A DNA stretch of 64,000 nt from Pelethousia sp002409725. GTDB lineage: Bacteria > Bacillota > Clostridia > Christensenellales > CAG-138. The position numbers and the translations under genes are program-made. The stretch covers positions 1 to 64,000 of the forward strand of contig CALDNN010000196.1 in NCBI GenBank assembly GCA_937915455.1, in the 5' to 3' direction. How positions within the stretch are numbered: the first letter of the stretch is position 1; each line of letters starts with the position of its first letter. Shown here in pieces: positions 8,958 through 16,400 of this stretch. The notes below the pieces were generated by a model. The model was not told the origin of the DNA. It searched no databases and saw only the letters and a program-made list of their open reading frames with translations.

Positions 8958-10247
8958 TCATTTCGGCGCTACCCCCAGCGGCAGCACAACCTTCAATGTG
9001 AACATACCGTCCTCCGCCTCGAAGGCGCAGTAGCCGGCGTACTTTTCCACGATTAACTTGATGCTTTTGACGCCGAAACCATGCCCAGGCCGAGAGCTTT
9101 CCGGCAATCCGTCCCGCATGGCGACGGTTCCCTGATAAGGATTGCTAATATAAATAAGTAACTTATCCTTGTGAGACTGGCAATTGACGCGTACCACCGG
9201 CTGCTCGTCGCCGGCTATTTGCGCGGCGGCGGAGATGGCGTTCTCCAGGCCATTGGAGAGCAGGGCGCACAGCTCGGTATCCGAAAGTACGAAGGCGGCG
9301 GGAATGTTGACCTTGGCGCTCAGCGTCACACCCTGCTGCGCCGCTTTGGCGGCGAAGGAGGATAGGATCAGATTGACGGCATTATGTTTGCAGTATTGCA
9401 CTGGCACGATCCTATCGATATCGGCTTGCGCTTGACGGATGTATTCACCAGCCTGGGAAAAGCTTCCGGCTTCAAGGTAGCCGCTCAAGAGCGATAGATG
9501 ATGGCGCATATCGTGGCGGTAGACCGCTGTCTGCTGCTGCACCTGCTGTAAAGCGAAGATCTCGTTTTTCGCACATTCCGATTGCGCTGCAAGCATGGCG
9601 TTATCTACTTCTAACTGATTGCGCCGCTGCACTTCCGCATGGTATACGGTCACAAACGCCACATAAAAGAGCGCCATGGCGGCGGGGAGGAATTCGCTGA
9701 CCATCCGCACGCCTGTATATAAAGCGTCGGTATAAACGGTGGTAGCATAGTCGAACAGGTAATAAAACAAAGGCAGACCGCCGAATATATAAAGCGACCG
9801 TTTGGAATAGGTCATTGCCCGGTAAGCGGGCATGGTGAAATAGCGCTGCAAAAGGAAGTACAACGGAACAAGCGAGATCATATAGCCGGCCTGATACGCG
9901 AGCTCCGTACCGAATAAATAAAGCGTGAGCGTGCCGATCCAGCGTGGCAGCTGGCAACAGAAATATGCCGTCAAAATGCTTGCCAACGCCACGCCCCATG
10001 GCCTTTTGAATATCAATACCAGCATGAGGAAAAGCGGGAAGTGGGAGATTATCGGGTAGAGCTTCTTGGTATATTCAAGCCCCCAAAGGGTATAGCTTAG
10101 AATCTGTGCCACCAAAATGATAACACTTAGTGCCACCACCGTGTAGCGCTCCTTTTTTAAGGTGCAGCCGCCTGCAAAGCGAACTGTGAGTAAAGTGCCA
10201 TACAGCAAAACGAATGCATAATTGAGCATGCCTAGAATGACCGCCAT
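8958..10247 (-). CDS. AgrC-like membrane sensor histidine kinase (GHKL type)
   Basis: A 429-residue sensor. Residues 1-200 hold about six hydrophobic segments, as in AgrC-type peptide receptors. A dimerisation/H-box region with YRHDMRHHL (phosphoacceptor His about 245) is followed by a GHKL ATPase domain with N box SNGLENAIS (about 331-339) and G box GHGFGVKS (about 388-395). The start is the ATG at 10247, which overlaps the response-regulator stop as TGATG, so the pair is translationally coupled. No AgrB protease or AgrD peptide gene is nearby, so the signal is unknown. It may sense a peptide made elsewhere or another envelope cue. Confidence 0.85.
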   Translation of the reverse strand: MAVILGMLNYAFVLLYGTLLTVRFAGGCTLKKERYTVVALSVIILVAQILSYTLWGLEYTKKLYPIISHFPLFLMLVLIFKRPWGVALASILTAYFCCQLPRWIGTLTLYLFGTELAYQAGYMISLVPLYFLLQRYFTMPAYRAMTYSKRSLYIFGGLPLFYYLFDYATTVYTDALYTGVRMVSEFLPAAMALFYVAFVTVYHAEVQRRNQLEVDNAMLAAQSECAKNEIFALQQVQQQTAVYRHDMRHHLSLLSGYLEAGSFSQAGEYIRQAQADIDRIVPVQYCKHNAVNLILSSFAAKAAQQGVTLSAKVNIPAAFVLSDTELCALLSNGLENAISAAAQIAGDEQPVVRVNCQSHKDKLLIYISNPYQGTVAMRDGLPESSRPGHGFGVKSIKLIVEKYAGYCAFEAEDGMFTLKVVLPLGVAPK

Positions 10248-10969
10248 CACTCCACCCCCTTTTCTACAAAGAGCTGATCCATATATGCCTTGCGTACCTG
10301 CGCATAAAGCCGCCGGGAAACCGGCACTACGCTGTGCGTATAAGTCAGAATATCCGTGGGGCGCAGTTCCTGAACCTGCCAAAGGTTGACGATGAACGCC
10401 CGGTGTACACGAATAAATTCCGGCCTTTGCAAAAGAGCTTCCTCATAATCCGAAAGTGGCGCAATCAATTCTCTTGTGCTGCCATCCGTCAGGTGGAAAC
10501 GCAGGGTTTTGTTCATCACCTCCACATAGGCCAGGCGTGAAAAGAGGATGTTGGCCATGCCGTTGTGGAACTTGACCATCAGCCCCTCCTGCGGATTGCG
10601 GGCGGCGCGAAACAGCTTATCCAACATAGGGAAAAGATTATCCCGGGAAGCGGGCTTCAAAAGATAGGTAAATGCCCCTACCGCATAGCTTTCAACCGCG
10701 AATTCCGGCGAGGCGGTAAGAAATACGATCTTTACATTATCATCGAATTCACGTATTTCATGGGCCGCCTGCATGCCGTTTAGCATCGGCATCATCACAT
10801 CCAAAAGGAGCAGGTCGAAGCCGCCCCGGCGTACATCCTCCAGCAGCGAAAGCCCATCCTCATAGGCTTTATAAGCTAAGCCCGCCCTGGTCTCCAGCCG
10901 ATAGGCGTCTAATAGCCCCGTGAGCCGTCTCAATTCACGAGGGTCGTCGTCGCAGACTGCAATGCGCAT
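10247..10969 (-). CDS. LytTR-family response regulator (AgrA/VirR-like)
   Basis: A 240-residue regulator. The receiver domain has the acidic pocket CDDD (residues 6-9), phosphoacceptor Asp57 in LLLLDVMMP, and the conserved Thr and Lys (FLTAS, LLKPA). The C-terminal LytTR DNA-binding domain (about 140-236) contains VEVMNKTLRFH and FIRVHRAFIVNL. I chose the ATG at 10969 because GGAGG lies 9 bp upstream; a longer in-frame form would add a stretch without homology. It is the first gene of a two-gene operon with the kinase. Three LytTR-like repeats sit just upstream, suggesting autoregulation. Confidence 0.9.
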   Translation of the reverse strand: MRIAVCDDDPRELRRLTGLLDAYRLETRAGLAYKAYEDGLSLLEDVRRGGFDLLLLDVMMPMLNGMQAAHEIREFDDNVKIVFLTASPEFAVESYAVGAFTYLLKPASRDNLFPMLDKLFRAARNPQEGLMVKFHNGMANILFSRLAYVEVMNKTLRFHLTDGSTRELIAPLSDYEEALLQRPEFIRVHRAFIVNLWQVQELRPTDILTYTHSVVPVSRRLYAQVRKAYMDQLFVEKGVE

Positions 10970-11025
10970 TTGTACACGCCTCCATGATCTTACAAATATC
11001 CACCTTAATTTTACCATAGCCGCAC

Positions 11026-11076
11026 ATGCCGTTCCATCCCGCTTCGTACCGTTTACACCCAAAACCTGTACCGTTC
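11026..11076 (-). promoter_or_regulatory. Triple direct repeat, probable LytTR operator
   Basis: On the minus strand GAACGGTAC (11076-11068), AAACGGTAC (11054-11046) and GAACGGCAT (11034-11026) recur at 22 and 20 bp, i.e. two helical turns. LytTR regulators bind 9-bp direct repeats with this spacing. The repeats lie between the regulator gene and the divergent lipoprotein gene, so either or both may be targets. Confidence 0.6.
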
Positions 11077-11161
11077 GCGCCAAAGGCGGTTTTGGATGGA
11101 ATTTTTTGTTACTATGACATACGGAATGTTGCTGACCATATTATGCAAACTCCCCCCCGCG

Positions 11162-11190
11162 AAAAACCACAAAAACGCTTGTGGTTTTTA
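11162..11190 (+). terminator. Hairpin with T run upstream of the lipoprotein gene
   Basis: A perfect stem AAAAACCACAA (11162-11172) / TTGTGGTTTTT (11179-11189) with a six-base loop sits 40 bp before the lipoprotein start. It looks like a small intrinsic terminator, and could serve as a leader attenuator if transcription starts further upstream. Confidence 0.5.
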
Positions 11191-11228
11191 TATGAACCGA
11201 ATCAAAACAATATGGAGGAAATTGATTT

Positions 11229-11807
11229 ATGCGGATTAAAAAATGGTTGATCTCCCTGCTGGCCCTGGCCCTGGCCTTTAGCTTTGTGGCCTGCGGCGGC
11301 GCGAAAGAACCCGCCGGTGCCCCTGCTGCTGCCCCCGCCGCAGCTCCCGCTGCGGAAGCTCCCGCTGCCGAAGCCCCTGCTGCCGAACCCGCTGCGGAGC
11401 CTGCCGAGGAACCAGCCGCCAAAGAAGAGCTTACCTATACCCTGGATTACGATTCCATTGCCGCCTGGGTGGATGGCGGCTACCTGGGCATGTCCGATGC
11501 GGGCGAGGCCATCCTGCTGGTATTCAACGCAGATATGACCATGGCCGGTATGGTGTTTGGCGACCCGGAGAGCGGCAGCGCGGTCAGCTTCTTTGGTGAA
11601 ATGGTGGATAACGACGACGGCTCCGTTACCATCAACGATGAAATCAACGGCCTTTCCATGACCTTTGGCGTGGAGCAGGTGAGCGACACTGTGATGGCAC
11701 TGGATATGGGCGAAGAGCTGGGCGCGGCCCAAATCGAAGCCGCTCCCTTGGATACGCTGCTCGAGTCCCTTCAGGGCGCAATCGAGAATTTTAACCACGT
11801 TGCCTAA
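11229..11807 (+). CDS. Secreted lipoprotein of unknown function
   Basis: A 192-residue protein with a basic N terminus, hydrophobic core and lipobox SFVAC, so Cys21 should be lipidated and membrane anchored. Residues 27-68 form an Ala/Pro/Glu-rich spacer built of repeats such as PAAEAPAAE, as in cell-wall-spanning linkers. The folded part (about 70-192) is acidic and Gly/Asp-rich (EMVDNDDGSVTINDEINGLS) and I do not recognise it. A GGAGG site precedes the ATG by 9 bp. It is divergent from the AgrCA-like pair and the LytTR-like repeats lie between them, so it may be a target of that system. Confidence 0.8.
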   Translation: MRIKKWLISLLALALAFSFVACGGAKEPAGAPAAAPAAAPAAEAPAAEAPAAEPAAEPAEEPAAKEELTYTLDYDSIAAWVDGGYLGMSDAGEAILLVFNADMTMAGMVFGDPESGSAVSFFGEMVDNDDGSVTINDEINGLSMTFGVEQVSDTVMALDMGEELGAAQIEAAPLDTLLESLQGAIENFNHVA

Positions 11808-11823
11808 AAGCTTCGACAAAACA

Positions 11824-11868
11824 GGCCGCCCCGCCATGGCTTATAGCCCGGCCCGGCGGCCTTTTTTG
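11824..11868 (+). terminator. Terminator after the lipoprotein gene
   Basis: Arms GGCCGCC (11824-11830) and GGCGGCC (11855-11861) enclose a partly paired loop and are followed by six T residues. Confidence 0.85.
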
Positions 11869-11925
11869 ACATTGCATCCAATAAATGCGATATGTGTAAC
11901 CGAAATTTGTTTTTTCTTGTGTACA

Positions 11926-11949
11926 ATAAAAGGGCGCTGGAGCGCCCTT
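11926..11949 (-). terminator. Terminator of the arsenic operon
   Basis: On the minus strand AAGGGCGC (11949-11942) and GCGCCCTT (11937-11930) form an 8-bp stem with a four-base loop followed by a T-rich tail. It lies about 30 bp after the arsC stop. Confidence 0.85.
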
Positions 11950-11979
11950 CGTGTAGTTAGCTTCATTTAAAGGCAATAT

Positions 11980-12372
11980 TCAAACGTTCAGCCGTTCCTT
12001 GAGAGACAGTATGTTACTTTCAATCTGCCGTATAACCTTAATAAATTCTTCATCGTTTTTCCCTGTGGGGTCATCCAGCCCCCAATCCTCCCTGTGACTA
12101 GAAGGGAGATAGGGGCACTCGACATTACAGCCCATCGTAACTACAATATCAATGGGGGGAAGCTCTGAAAGTAGCTTCGAACGTTGAGTTTCTTCCATAT
12201 TAATTCCGTAAAGTTGCTTCATCAGGCGAACCGCATCCTGATTGATTTGCAGCTTGGTTTCTGTTCCCGCAGAATAGCTTTCAAAAGCATCACCGGCAAG
12301 GTGCTTGCCTAACGCCTCCGCAATCTGGCTACGGCAGGAGTTGTGAACACAGATGAATGCTACCTTTTTCAT
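11980..12372 (-). CDS. arsC: Arsenate reductase, low-molecular-weight phosphatase (thioredoxin-linked) type
   Basis: A 130-residue ArsC that reduces arsenate to arsenite. The phosphate-binding loop CVHNSCRSQ (residues 8-16) holds the nucleophilic Cys and Arg. A second Cys pair in TMGCNVECPYLP corresponds to the redox Cys pair of Staphylococcus/Bacillus ArsC, and LDDPTGKND is also conserved. The ATG at 12372 is used because the longer frame overlaps arsA. The gene is the last of arsRDAC, 10 bp after arsA. Confidence 0.93.
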   Translation of the reverse strand: MKKVAFICVHNSCRSQIAEALGKHLAGDAFESYSAGTETKLQINQDAVRLMKQLYGINMEETQRSKLLSELPPIDIVVTMGCNVECPYLPSSHREDWGLDDPTGKNDEEFIKVIRQIESNILSLKERLNV

Positions 12373-12382
12373 ATTGTTATCC

Positions 12383-14119
12383 TTATAGCGACAACAGGCG
12401 GTCGCCCATGATCTCCTCAGCACTCCACTTAATCAGCGCAAACTTACCGGCCGCATGTTTATCAATACGATTGAGCCACTCAACTTCGCCTGCTGCTTTT
12501 GCCGCCAGCATGGGGTTGGTTGTGTTCGTGCCGTAAAGGGACTGATTGACAACCCACCATTTAGCAGCGATGCCCGCCCGTTTTAGATCATCCTCCAAAC
12601 GCAGCGCCTCATAAACGGGAGTCGCTTCGGGCAGGGTCACAATAATGACTTCGGTTTCTTTGGATTTCAGCCGGGGCAACAACCTCTTTACCGCTTCGGG
12701 AATTTCACCCTTGGTACGTTGGATTTCGTGGTTATAGCTTTGTGTGGATTCTAGTAAGAGAAGGGTGTGACCGGTGGGCGCGGTATCGATTACCACCACT
12801 TGATCATCCGCTTTTTCCACAACATCTGCAAACGCCCGGAATACGGCGATCTCCTGGGTGCAGGGGGAGCGTAGATCTTCCTCCACATAGGCGATGTCCT
12901 CGTTGCTCATGCCGGATGCGCGGGCTTTCGATAGCACCTCGAATTGATATTTTTCCAACTCCTCGGCCTCGTCGATATGGCTCATGGAAACACCGCTGCT
13001 CTCGTCCAGCACGAATTTTAGGTGTGCAGCAGGGTCGGTGGTGGTGAGATGGACTCTCTTTCCTCGATTCGCAAGTCCAAGCGCGATAGCGGCAGCCACG
13101 GTAGTCTTACCTACGCCGCCCTTGCCCATGGTGAAAATGACGCGCTTTCCCTCTGCGGCCAGTTCGTCTATCACATCGTTCAGCACGGGAATATGCGTAG
13201 CGTGCAGCGTTTGCGCATGGGCGGTCACGCGGTCGGCATGCAGCAGGGCGCGCACGTTTTCAAGACCTGTGACATTATAGGCTCGAAGTGGAACCATATA
13301 GCGAGGAAATGATCGCAGGCCCTCCGGCAGCGCGATAAAGGCTGCTTGCTGCTTTTCATACAGGCTAAGTGATAAGGCATCGCTGTGTTCCATGAGCATG
13401 CCGTTGATGACTAACGTTTGATTGTTTACGCCCAATGCGGAAAGCTCGTTGGAAGCCCGTTCCGCCTCCTTGAACGGTGCGATTTCGGGACGAGTAACGA
13501 GGATCAACGTGGTCAGGTTGCCGTCTGCCAGTGTTTCCACGGCCTGCTTGTAGATGGCTTTCTTGCTCTCCAAGCCTGAAAGCTGGCCCAAGCAAGACGC
13601 CCCATGTGTGCTTTCGCTTATGAAATTGCTCCACGCGGAGGGAAGTTGAAGCATCCGCAGGGTATGGCCTGTGGGCGCAGTATCAAAAATAATATGGTCG
13701 TATTCCTGCTGTATCTTATCGTCGGTAATGAAGCTGGAAAACTCATTGAACGCCGCGATTTCGACTGTGCAGGAGCCGGAAAGCTGTTCCTCCATATTAG
13801 CGATCACGGACGCGGGTAATCTGCCACGGTAAGGCGCGATCACGCTTTCCCGGTACTCGGCGGCGGCTTGTATGGGGTCTAGGTTTGCTACCGTCAAATT
13901 CGGTACGCCTGGGATGGGTGTTCCTCTGTTGGTTAATTCCATCGAAAAAACATCCTGTAAATTGGAAGCGGGGTCGGTGCTGATAAGCAACACTTTTTTT
14001 CCGCTGTCCGCCAGCGTCACGGCTGTGGCGCAGGCGATGCTGGTTTTGCCAACGCCGCCTTTGCCGGTATAGAAAAGGTATTTTGTCAGGTTGATATTGT
14101 TGGGATCGAATACCTTCAT
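12383..14119 (-). CDS. arsA: Arsenical pump-driving ATPase
   Basis: A 578-residue ArsA with two homologous halves, each with a deviant Walker A motif (GKGGVGKTS at about 19-27 and GKGGVGKTT near 330) and a DTAPTGHTLR/L signal-transduction motif. The arsenite-binding Cys region is seen as GSCTVEIAAF in the first half and SPCTQEIAVF in the second. ArsA normally sits on ArsB and uses ATP to expel arsenite. It starts 1 bp after arsD, so the metallochaperone and the ATPase are coupled, as their direct interaction would suggest. No ArsB or Acr3 gene is in the operon. Confidence 0.93.
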   Translation of the reverse strand: MKVFDPNNINLTKYLFYTGKGGVGKTSIACATAVTLADSGKKVLLISTDPASNLQDVFSMELTNRGTPIPGVPNLTVANLDPIQAAAEYRESVIAPYRGRLPASVIANMEEQLSGSCTVEIAAFNEFSSFITDDKIQQEYDHIIFDTAPTGHTLRMLQLPSAWSNFISESTHGASCLGQLSGLESKKAIYKQAVETLADGNLTTLILVTRPEIAPFKEAERASNELSALGVNNQTLVINGMLMEHSDALSLSLYEKQQAAFIALPEGLRSFPRYMVPLRAYNVTGLENVRALLHADRVTAHAQTLHATHIPVLNDVIDELAAEGKRVIFTMGKGGVGKTTVAAAIALGLANRGKRVHLTTTDPAAHLKFVLDESSGVSMSHIDEAEELEKYQFEVLSKARASGMSNEDIAYVEEDLRSPCTQEIAVFRAFADVVEKADDQVVVIDTAPTGHTLLLLESTQSYNHEIQRTKGEIPEAVKRLLPRLKSKETEVIIVTLPEATPVYEALRLEDDLKRAGIAAKWWVVNQSLYGTNTTNPMLAAKAAGEVEWLNRIDKHAAGKFALIKWSAEEIMGDRLLSL

Positions 14120-14120
14120 T

Positions 14121-14513
14121 TTAACAGCAGCCTCCCTTACAGCCGCAACCGCCTGTATTCTTCTTGAGCTTTACCGCTACGGGCTTAACCGGCCCTGCCA
14201 GCACACGATCGGGAAGGTCAAGCAGCTTGGTAAATTCCTCATTGGTGGGATATCGGCCCGTAATGACAATTTTGCCATCGACCATTACGGCGGGCAAGCC
14301 CTCCGGTCCCGTCTCGTTGATATAGGCATTGATTGTCTGGTCGGTAATGAATTCCATGGGCGCGCTGTTCAGGTTAAAGCGGTCAACAACTACACCGTGC
14401 TTTTTCAACGTGTCCAGCACAGTAGAGATACGCAGCAGTTCGGGATCAACACCCACGCCACAGATCCCGGTGGAGCAGCACATGGCAGGCTCAAAAATCT
14501 TCATTTTCTTCAT
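14121..14513 (-). CDS. arsD: Arsenic metallochaperone / weak repressor ArsD
   Basis: A 130-residue ArsD that hands As(III) to ArsA. The metal-binding cysteines of the family are visible as MCCSTGICG (the Cys12-Cys13-Cys18 type triad), and the C terminus ends in a second cluster GGCGCKGGCC, as in many long ArsD proteins. The body has the thioredoxin-like fold sequence GLPAVMVDGKIVITGRYPT. The ATG at 14513 has GAAGGAG 9 bp upstream. It lies between arsR and arsA. Confidence 0.92.
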   Translation of the reverse strand: MKKMKIFEPAMCCSTGICGVGVDPELLRISTVLDTLKKHGVVVDRFNLNSAPMEFITDQTINAYINETGPEGLPAVMVDGKIVITGRYPTNEEFTKLLDLPDRVLAGPVKPVAVKLKKNTGGCGCKGGCC

Positions 14514-14544
14514 AGCTAATAGCTCCTTCAAACAAAATTATTTT

Positions 14545-14598
14545 TTATCCGCCAAACTTAGGGGCGGAGTTTTCGGAAGAACAGCAGCATTTACTCAT
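14545..14598 (-). CDS. Possible 17-residue Cys-rich micropeptide between arsR and arsD
   Basis: An ATG at 14598 opens a frame MSKCCCSSENSAPKFGG that ends at TAA 14547-14545. It overlaps the last 8 bp of arsR (ATGAGTAA), and AAGGG lies about 10 bp upstream inside arsR, so translational coupling is possible. The CCC motif resembles As(III)-binding cysteines. It may be a real metal-binding peptide or the remaining N terminus of a lost ars gene such as a permease or thioredoxin. Evidence is position and composition only. Confidence 0.35.
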   Translation of the reverse strand: MSKCCCSSENSAPKFGG

Positions 14599-14926
14599 TC
14601 CCACAAAATCCCTTACAGTTATTTGCGCTCTCTTGGCAAATACAATTTTCCTTATCGGAGGTGATATCCTGGAAAAACCGTTTTGTTTTATCGATAGTCT
14701 CCGCGTCCAGCGTGTAGTAAATCCACTTGCCCTCTTCCCGGCCTTTAACAAGCCCGCATTCACACAAAGTTTTCATGTGGTGAGATAGCGTGGATTGGGA
14801 CATTTGGAACTTCTCCAAAATGTTGCAGGCGCAAAGCTCCCCGCAGGAGAGCATATCCACGATCATGGCTCTCTTGGGATCGCCCAGCGCCTTAAACACT
14901 TTCGTATTCTCTAAGTAATAATCCAT
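14591..14926 (-). CDS. arsR: ArsR-family arsenite-responsive repressor
   Basis: A 111-residue winged-helix repressor. The metal-sensing and helix region reads ELCACNILEKFQMSQSTLSH, with the CxC of the alpha-3 As(III) site followed by the recognition helix and HHMKTLCECGLV. A second Cys-rich stretch (ENCICQESANNCKGFC) closes the C terminus. It is the first gene of arsRDAC, and its promoter contains dyad sequence, so it should repress its own operon until arsenite or antimonite binds. Confidence 0.93.
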   Translation of the reverse strand: MDYYLENTKVFKALGDPKRAMIVDMLSCGELCACNILEKFQMSQSTLSHHMKTLCECGLVKGREEGKWIYYTLDAETIDKTKRFFQDITSDKENCICQESANNCKGFCGNE

Positions 14927-14947
14927 ATTGACACCTCAAATCTAAAG

Positions 14948-14990
14948 ATATCGATGTGATTATAATATGCAATAGATCGAAAAGTGTCAA
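14948..14990 (-). promoter_or_regulatory. arsR operon promoter with operator-like dyad
   Basis: On the minus strand TTGACA (14990-14985) and TATTAT (14967-14962) are spaced by 17 bp. TCGAT elements on both sides (TTTCGATC within the spacer and ATCGATATC downstream) form a plausible ArsR site. The promoter call is strong; the operator boundaries are a guess. Confidence 0.65.
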
Positions 14991-15122
14991 TATGAAATTG
15001 CAGATAATAGCACCGATATTCCTTACCCTATTCGCGACCCGCCACTTAAAATATGCAGTGCCTGGGAACGACAGGCTTTACCATATAGTGCTTAACTTAT
15101 TGTCCGAAATATCGTTTACTTC

Positions 15123-15374
15123 TCATTTCTGCCTAATGGCATTCACAATAAGCAACAAGATAATAGCACCACCAGTGGCAACTAAGAGGCTCCAAAGATT
15201 GAAACCTGTAATTCCATGGCCTCCCAGCAGGTTCATTGCAAGGCCGCCAATAAATCCCCCGATGATTCCCACCAAGATATTTGATCCAGCTCCCATTTTC
15301 CTATTGTTTTTTGTAACCATGCTTGCAATCCAACCTGCCACGGCACCAATAATAATCCAACCAATAATACCCAT
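15123..15374 (-). CDS. GlsB/YeaQ/YmgE-family (transglycosylase-associated) membrane protein
   Basis: An 83-residue, very hydrophobic protein with three membrane segments and the family pattern GWIIIGAVAGWIAS followed by GSNILVGIIGGFIGG. Family members are general-stress proteins of unknown biochemical role. AAAGGAGGT precedes the ATG at good distance. It is a single gene between the ars operon and the mobile-element relics. Confidence 0.88.
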   Translation of the reverse strand: MGIIGWIIIGAVAGWIASMVTKNNRKMGAGSNILVGIIGGFIGGLAMNLLGGHGITGFNLWSLLVATGGAIILLLIVNAIRQK

Positions 15375-15443
15375 ACTTACCTCCTTTTCTGGGACTATTA
15401 TTTGTCAAAATCAAGATAATATGCATCTTACTTTAGAAACTAT

Positions 15444-15616
15444 TTGAGCGGCTACTATATTAAGGACAGCAAGTCCATACGGATTTCCTCTTATTCGCTG
15501 CTGCAAGATCGCTTCTATGAGCGCATGCGGGAAACCGGGCTTGCAGGCTTGCGTGAGGAGAGCGCGGCAAAACGGCGCAGCATTTTTCCGTCCTTTATTA
15601 CAAAACTCAAAAGGTT
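15444..15616 (+). pseudogene. Relic of a MobV-type (Pre/Mob) plasmid relaxase
   Basis: Frame one (15444 to about 15556) encodes SSYSLLQDRFYERMRETG, and a second frame (15557 to about 15616) continues with GERGKTAQHFSVLYYKTQK. Joined, they read like the C-terminal part of Firmicutes MobV relaxases (pattern LQDxFYxxMRxxGxxxxERGExGSTAEHLxVLxYK). There is no start, no catalytic N terminus, and at least one frameshift. The relaxase once nicked a mobilisable element at its oriT; this copy cannot. Family assignment is from remembered pattern. Confidence 0.6.
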
Positions 15617-15898
15617 ACTTCGCTGATAGTAGCTGTTTCTGACTACGGATTTGGGATTCCATCGATATTGACCGCGAATTACTCCACCGCTCCCATGTGT
15701 TGGCGGCCTGCGGGGATGCCGTGGACGAAAAACCATGAAAAGCGATATCGCCGTTAAGGAAAACCGGCTTAATTTAACTATACCGTTTATAGTTACCGTG
15801 GTATACTATGGGCAATGTAAGGTCGGGAAGGGCGTGTGGCTATAAAAAACCCCTATGTTGCGACGCGGAAAAACGCATTACGCAATATAAAGTATACG

Positions 15899-15985
15899 AT
15901 GAAAGCGGAAGTCAGTCAGAAACGCCGCTAAGTGCTGGCAGCGCGAACCAAGGCCAACCAAGCGGTCACGAAATATATCCGGCAG
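15899..15985 (+). pseudogene. Relic of a small ribbon-helix-helix / antitoxin-like protein
   Basis: From ATG 15899 the frame reads MKAEVSQKRR, a TAA stop, then in the same frame VLAARTKANQAVTKYIRQD. The second half matches the N terminus of small Arc/MetJ-like proteins of Clostridia (ANxAVxKYxxxNYD) that accompany toxins on mobile elements. Homology is lost after about residue 30. Assignment rests on a short segment and is tentative. Confidence 0.4.
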
Positions 15986-16001
15986 GATTCAAGCAACACC
16001 C

Positions 16002-16292
16002 ATGAGCGATTACTTTACCGATCGCGGAGATGTGCTTGAAAACAAGCCGGAGAGTCAACACCCGTAGCTCATGAAAGAAGCCGAAGCCGCTTTTGTCCCA
16101 TTACGGCTGTGGAGCTATTGGCCCCCTTTAGACAAGTTCGATTTTGTCTCCCTATGCCACATCCATGAAAAGCTATTTTCCGGTATATATCCCATCGCCG
16201 GAAATGTGCGAACCGTGGATATGGCAAAGGGCGGTTCTGCTTTTGGTAAAAAATATATAAGCTTCTTCGGAAGCTGTTTGCGCTATGCTTGA
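16002..16292 (+). pseudogene. Truncated Fic/DOC-family gene
   Basis: From ATG 16002 one frame reads MSDYFTDRGDVLENK, reaches a TAG at 16065-16067, then continues in frame with FDFVSLCHIHEKLFSGIYP and AGNVRTVDMAKGGSAF up to 16292. This is the N-terminal half of a Fic domain. The active-site loop HPFxxGNGR is missing and no later frame restores it, so the AMPylating or toxin activity is lost. It follows the antitoxin-like relic, as in a former toxin-antitoxin pair. Confidence 0.7.
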
Positions 16293-16400
16293 ACCTCAGA
16301 AGGCGGTTTATCGGATCACAGGGCTGCTTTACGGCAAAAAGAGTATGGCGAAAAGCTTTTGTAAACTCGAAATTTTTCATATAGAAAGTGGAGACCTTTT

